From Lyngbya aestuarii BL J (lineage in GTDB: Bacteria > Cyanobacteriota > Cyanobacteriia > Cyanobacteriales > Microcoleaceae): 64,000 nt of DNA. A model generated the notes under the pieces. That model searched no databases, had not been told where the DNA came from, and saw only the letters and a list, made by a program, of their open reading frames with translations. A program made the translations under genes and the position numbers. The stretch is from assembly GCF_000478195.2 (NCBI RefSeq), contig NZ_AUZM01000016.1, forward strand, positions 1 through 64,000. Reading direction: 5' to 3'. Below, piece by piece: positions 60,565-64,000 of the stretch. Every line of letters starts with the position of its first letter. Position 1 is the stretch's first letter.

Positions 60565-60682
60565 GAGTTTTGGGCGCTCTTGCTTGCGCCCCTACTATCG
60601 CTCAAATTAGGAGTAGGGTGCATCAGATAATCAACTTAAAAATTCAATCCAAGCACTTCGGTCTGATACACCCGACGACAAT
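60561..60682. repeat. Two palindromic repeats closing the R-M II island
   Basis: GTAGG (60561-60565) and GGGCGC (60572-60577) pair with GCGCCC (60586-60591) and CTAC (60592-60595), which also overlaps the endonuclease stop codon. A second unit at 60607-60682 repeats the sequence at 57640-57712 (TTAGGAGTAGGGTGCATCAG), with arms GTAGGGTG.ATCAGA and TCTGATACACCCGAC. Confidence 0.8.
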
Positions 60683-60683
60683 T

Positions 60684-62264
60684 TTAACTCGCACTAACAA
60701 GCTGTTTTTTGTTCGTTTTTTCGGGTTCAATAGGCGCACTCAACGCTTCTTCTAACGGCGCACAACCCAACCTTTCTTCGAGAATATTCATCACTTCTCG
60801 GCCAAAATCGTAGGGATTTCGTTGCCAAGCTTCCAGACAAACTTCTCCAAAAAACGACCCCAACGGTTCGGGATTCCATAACAGCTTTCTCGCCGTCCAA
60901 GGCATTAAACTCATGGGATTATAATCGGGATTAAGCATATCCTTTTCAAAGGCATATTCTTCTAAATGGGTGTGCGGTTGTAACCCAATAAAGAAAATCG
61001 CAGGTTCGACTTTATCCGCCCCGAAAATCTTTTCTAATTCCCGGTGATAGGCTAATGTTTGGCGAATAGTTTCAAAAGTTTCATCAATCACATTAAACGA
61101 ATAATTCACCGAAACTAAATCGTTAAACCCTGCGGCTTTTAAATCCCGGCAATTTTCCAAAACCACCCGCAAATTATACCCCATTCGCATTTTCCGAACC
61201 AATTCTTGAGAACCGCTCGTAATGCCTATTTCAAAATAATTCATCCCGGTTTTGACCATCAAATCGCACAACTCGGGAGTTAAATTATCCGCCCGAATAT
61301 AAGCCGCCCAGTGAATATCATCCATCCCCGCATCGAGAACTTTTTGTAACAGTTCCACCGCATCATTAATAAACCGACGAGCCGGGATAAATTGAGCATC
61401 CGTAAACCAAAAATTGCGAATTCCGCGATCGTAAAGTTGCTTCATTTCCGCGACAACTTCATCTGCGGGATTAATTCGGACTTGTTTCCCTTCAATCACC
61501 GTATAAACACAATAGCAGCAATTGTGAGGACAGCCCCGCTTGGTTTGCACTCCAATATAAAAATCTTGGTCTTGGAAATAATATTCAAACTCGGGCCAAA
61601 TACTTTCGATGTAATTGTAATTGCAGGCGGTTTTTTCTAACGGAGTTGGCTTTTCGTGTATCATGCGATCGCGAGGCGTTGTTTGTCCAACAACATAACA
61701 GCGTTCATCACTTAAACTTTGTCCCCGTAATAGCTTTTCAAGTAACGTTTCACCCTCTCCCACCGAAACAATAGTCCCAGTCGGAAGACTGCGCCCCAAT
61801 TGTTCGTAAAAGACGCTGACTGCTCCTCCACCGACAACAACACTAGCTTGAGGGTTATAGGTTTGGGCGCGTTTGAGTCCTCGCTTAATTAAACCCTGGT
61901 TGCGCCAGAGTTCAGTATAGTAGGAAGCGGCTAACCGTAGCCCCCCTAAGGCCCCTCGGAGTTTTGTCAGGGGATTTTTAGCGTAGTAAAATTCAAAGGC
62001 ATTTTGCAGGGGATTTCCGCCGCGTCCACCTACGGGTGCGTAAATTTGAATATCTCGCCACGAAAATACTAATAATGTGGGTTTAAACTCATCTACACAA
62101 GCATCTAAGGCTGAACGGTAGTCTAAGGGAGGAATCGCGCCTAAATCAAAGATTCGCTGCTGTACGTCGGGAAACAGCTTGTGAACATGATCAGCCAGGT
62201 AAACCACTCCAATGGGAAAGATGGGATTACAAGGGAGGCGAACGTAAAGGATTTTGTTGTCCAT
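60684..62264 (-). CDS. B12-binding-domain radical SAM protein
   Basis: In this 526-residue protein the N-terminal 200 residues resemble a cobalamin-binding domain (Rossmann-like, VVVGGGAVSVFYEQLG and VSVGEGETLLEKLL); the DxHxxG motif is not obvious. The radical SAM core follows, with KRGCPHNCCYCVYTVIEG (CxxxCxxC). Later YFEIGITSGSQELVRKM and an elongator-like C-terminal segment appear. Such enzymes methylate or rearrange unactivated carbons, for example in pigment or lipid-type metabolism; the substrate is unknown. The stop lies 2 bases from the right-hand island repeat. Confidence 0.88.
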   Translation of the reverse strand: MDNKILYVRLPCNPIFPIGVVYLADHVHKLFPDVQQRIFDLGAIPPLDYRSALDACVDEFKPTLLVFSWRDIQIYAPVGGRGGNPLQNAFEFYYAKNPLTKLRGALGGLRLAASYYTELWRNQGLIKRGLKRAQTYNPQASVVVGGGAVSVFYEQLGRSLPTGTIVSVGEGETLLEKLLRGQSLSDERCYVVGQTTPRDRMIHEKPTPLEKTACNYNYIESIWPEFEYYFQDQDFYIGVQTKRGCPHNCCYCVYTVIEGKQVRINPADEVVAEMKQLYDRGIRNFWFTDAQFIPARRFINDAVELLQKVLDAGMDDIHWAAYIRADNLTPELCDLMVKTGMNYFEIGITSGSQELVRKMRMGYNLRVVLENCRDLKAAGFNDLVSVNYSFNVIDETFETIRQTLAYHRELEKIFGADKVEPAIFFIGLQPHTHLEEYAFEKDMLNPDYNPMSLMPWTARKLLWNPEPLGSFFGEVCLEAWQRNPYDFGREVMNILEERLGCAPLEEALSAPIEPEKTNKKQLVSAS

Positions 62265-62643
62265 AATTTTGCGAAAGGATCTTTACTCTAACGACAGTCT
62301 AACGACAAGCTTTAACGGCGTTTTATTTATATAACTTAACAATATACTGGAATTTTTTGATTTTAGGAGGGGTGATTATGAAAATCTTTAAAACTTTCTA
62401 AAGATGAGTTACGGAGATGCTAAGAGGGGATTTACTCGCGTCTGTCTTGATTTTAAAGCATTACCCACAAGATTGGGTAATTTCCCCCAAAGACAGGCAA
62501 AACCCTTGAATTTTATCAGAAATCCGCGATTTACGAATGAGTATGAAAACGGATTGGTAGTCGCGTTTACAACTAACAGGGATCAGCAAGTGTTAGCTTG
62601 GCAATAAGTCCTACAACTTGTACACCAAAGCTCCTTAGCAGTC
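62265..62643. other. Gene-poor stretch with a mini-ORF and hairpin
   Basis: TTAGGAGGGG and a good spacing precede ATGAAAATCTTTAAAACTTT then a stop (about 62378-62401), a seven-residue frame MKIFKTF. A 7-bp hairpin (ATTACCC/GGGTAAT, 62460-62481) lies downstream. The open frame 62404-62607 has no recognisable protein features. The mini-ORF resembles the first codons of cphA. Confidence 0.4.
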
Positions 62644-63036
62644 ATGGCTCAAATTCTTGATCCCCTACCATCTAACGTCTCTAGTCAGATTCTTTGTTGC
62701 TACGTTAATGCAACCAGCCAAATCCAAATCGCTCGTATTAGCAACATTGCCAATTGGTATTTTGAGCGAGTCGTATTTCCGGGACAGCGTTTATTGTTTG
62801 AGGCTTTATCAGAGGCTCTGTTAGAAATTCACACCGGCAGTATGGCCAGTGCTATTCTGTCAGATCGGATTCCTTGCACTCGTCTTCAGATTGATCAAAA
62901 TGCTCCGAGTAGCGTTCCGACAGAAGATACTCATCCCTCTCAAGCCGCGCAAGCTTATCATCAGCGAGTAATGTCGCAAACGCGTCAACCTGTTCCTGAG
63001 TCTTTAGCAACACCCGCTTTAACTGCTGTTGACTAG
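62644..63036 (+). CDS. DUF1830 domain protein
   Basis: This 130-residue protein has the DUF1830 core at about residues 8-80 (ILCCYVNATSQIQIARISNI, NWYFERVVFPGQRLLFEALS, EALLEIHTGSMASAILSDRI PC region), a cyanobacteria-specific family of unknown function. The C-terminal 45 residues are polar and probably disordered. It appears monocistronic. Confidence 0.85.
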   Translation: MAQILDPLPSNVSSQILCCYVNATSQIQIARISNIANWYFERVVFPGQRLLFEALSEALLEIHTGSMASAILSDRIPCTRLQIDQNAPSSVPTEDTHPSQAAQAYHQRVMSQTRQPVPESLATPALTAVD

Positions 63037-63263
63037 ATTCGGAACAAAAACCTTTTTTAAAATCTCCTATCTAGCTAAAAAGTTCCACTTTTAACACAAT
63101 AACCTTGAAATCATCTTTGACACTCCTTGCACTTCCAACGGACTAACTTATATTTTTCCTTGAGAAGTGCGGGGTGTCATAAATTATGGAACAAGGAGAG
63201 CAGGGGATTGAAGAAACGAAAAATGGATTATCGTGTAGAGTAAAGGATTAAATCTAATGACAC

Positions 63264-63854
63264 ATGGAATCTAACGCTGTTGTTTCATCAGATTCACGCC
63301 ATTCATCCCCATCTCTGAATGTTGTTTTTCATATTTCTCCGATTATTCGGATCACCCTACTGGGGTTGTATACAGCATTAATGTTGCCTTTGCCTTTCTT
63401 ATCTCAAGCGGTCGATGCACCTGTATCTCCTAACGTATTGTGGATCGGAATTAGTTTAGGCGCGATTATTGTTTATGCCGCAATGACTGAACAAGTCATC
63501 GTTGATGACCAACAAATTCAGGTGACTTATCCTCGTTGGGTTAAGCCTGTTTTTCGTAAAGGTTGGTCTTTACCTTGGAATGAAGTCAAAGCACTCAAAC
63601 CCCGCACAACAGGACAAGGAGGACTGGTTTATTATTTTCTCAGTCAGTCTGGACAGGGGTATTTACTCCCAATGCGAATTGCTGGGTTTGCTCAACTGGT
63701 CAGAATTGTACAGCAAAAAACAGGAATTGATACAACCGATGTTCGCCCTCTCGCTCAACCTTGGATGTATTTTATCCTATTTGGGTTTACGTTGCTCTTG
63801 TTTTTGGTTGATATTTGGACAGTTACAACTGCCTTTTCTGTTGGTCTTCCTTAA
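63264..63854 (+). CDS. Hypothetical cyanobacterial membrane protein with PH-like middle
   Basis: This 196-residue protein has hydrophobic segments at about 28-45, 57-75 and 168-188. Between the second and third lies a soluble stretch with VIVDDQQIQVTYPRWVKPVF and ALKPRTTGQGGLVYYFLS, a layout like the PH-type membrane-associated DUF proteins of cyanobacteria. I know no function. A leaderless-type context without a strong ribosome-binding site surrounds the ATG. Confidence 0.65.
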   Translation: MESNAVVSSDSRHSSPSLNVVFHISPIIRITLLGLYTALMLPLPFLSQAVDAPVSPNVLWIGISLGAIIVYAAMTEQVIVDDQQIQVTYPRWVKPVFRKGWSLPWNEVKALKPRTTGQGGLVYYFLSQSGQGYLLPMRIAGFAQLVRIVQQKTGIDTTDVRPLAQPWMYFILFGFTLLLFLVDIWTVTTAFSVGLP

Positions 63855-63940
63855 CAACAAACGGGGACTAATAAACAGTAATTTTAGTTTTGGCGATCGC
63901 ACAACTCAAAAAGTGCGATCGCTATTCGTTTAATTATTGT

Positions 63941-64000
63941 ATGGACATTAGAACAATAGGTTGGAGTTTCTTGATGTCAACCCAAGCGATAAGGAAAGGC
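63941..64000 (+). CDS. Possible start of a gene running off the window
   Basis: ATG 63941 (or in-frame ATG 63974) begins a frame open to the window end. Only 20 codons are visible, with no recognisable motif, so this is weak. Confidence 0.25.
   Translation, partial: MDIRTIGWSFLMSTQAIRKG

Noticed and set aside
62404-62607. 67-residue plus-strand frame
   Set aside because: No domain, no ribosome-binding site of its own and no coherent composition; probably chance in a gap.

Overview
The window is a stretch of chromosome from a filamentous, phycobilisome-containing cyanobacterium, probably an Oscillatoriales-type genome (Lyngbya/Limnoraphis/Planktothrix-like; the genus is inference). Direct signs are the HIP1 octamer GCGATCGC scattered throughout, nblA, a high-light-inducible protein, cyanophycin synthetase, a BicA-type bicarbonate transporter, phytol kinase, a Psb32-like TPM protein, FtsZ with a cyanobacterial N-terminal extension, and many short dispersed palindromic repeats.

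Layout. 1-0.9 kb: 3' end of an RTX protein. 1.0-3.5 kb: restriction-modification (R-M) system I, with a controller protein and endonuclease facing a C5 methyltransferase. 3.5-4.6 kb: repeats and an array of palindromes. 4.6-15.1 kb: housekeeping and storage genes (hemC, a GH108 lysozyme-like gene, glgA, a GGDEF protein, cphA). 15.1-17.7 kb: a minus-strand tRNA array of about ten tRNA-like genes plus remnants, with one phage-like protein gene inside. 18-33.9 kb: cytochrome b561-like protein, phytol kinase, a coupled radical-SAM/methyltransferase pair, Ser/Thr kinase, NurA-domain protein, HAD hydrolase, Hli, MerR regulator, CHASE2-GGDEF-EAL protein, dapB, nblA, cobH, Psb32. 34-41 kb: a giant STAND-NTPase/WD40 protein and a partner P-loop ATPase. 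41.2-45.9 kb: ftsQ-ftsZ, a TnpB element inserted just before thiD. 45.9-50.6 kb: ComFB, an orphan DndE-like gene, PHP and DCC proteins, a broken NYN/OST-HTH gene and rnc. 50.7-57.6 kb: LysR/BicA plus two cation-proton antiporters, an apparent inorganic-carbon/ion module. 57.6-60.7 kb: a repeat-bracketed island with a ParDE toxin-antitoxin pair and R-M system II. 60.7-64 kb: B12-radical SAM protein, DUF1830 protein and a membrane protein.

The genes form several functional sets: carbon and nitrogen storage (glgA, cphA, nblA), bicarbonate uptake with Na+/H+ exchange, cell division, tetrapyrrole/cobalamin/phytol metabolism, cyclic-di-nucleotide signalling (two GGDEF proteins, ComFB) and genome defence or conflict (two R-M systems, ParDE, STAND proteins, DndE, TnpB).

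The most unusual points are a tRNA-Ser whose T-loop carries a dispersed repeat; a partial copy of the tRNA array lacking two tRNAs and lying beyond a terminator; an NYN-OST-HTH gene split by one in-frame stop; the same two-box motif with 32-bp spacing upstream of bicA and the cytochrome b561-like gene; paired sliding-clamp-like QLSLF motifs on a methyltransferase; a 5S rRNA-like scrap; and the radical-SAM/methyltransferase pair, whose function I cannot name. No whole system here can be declared new from sequence alone.
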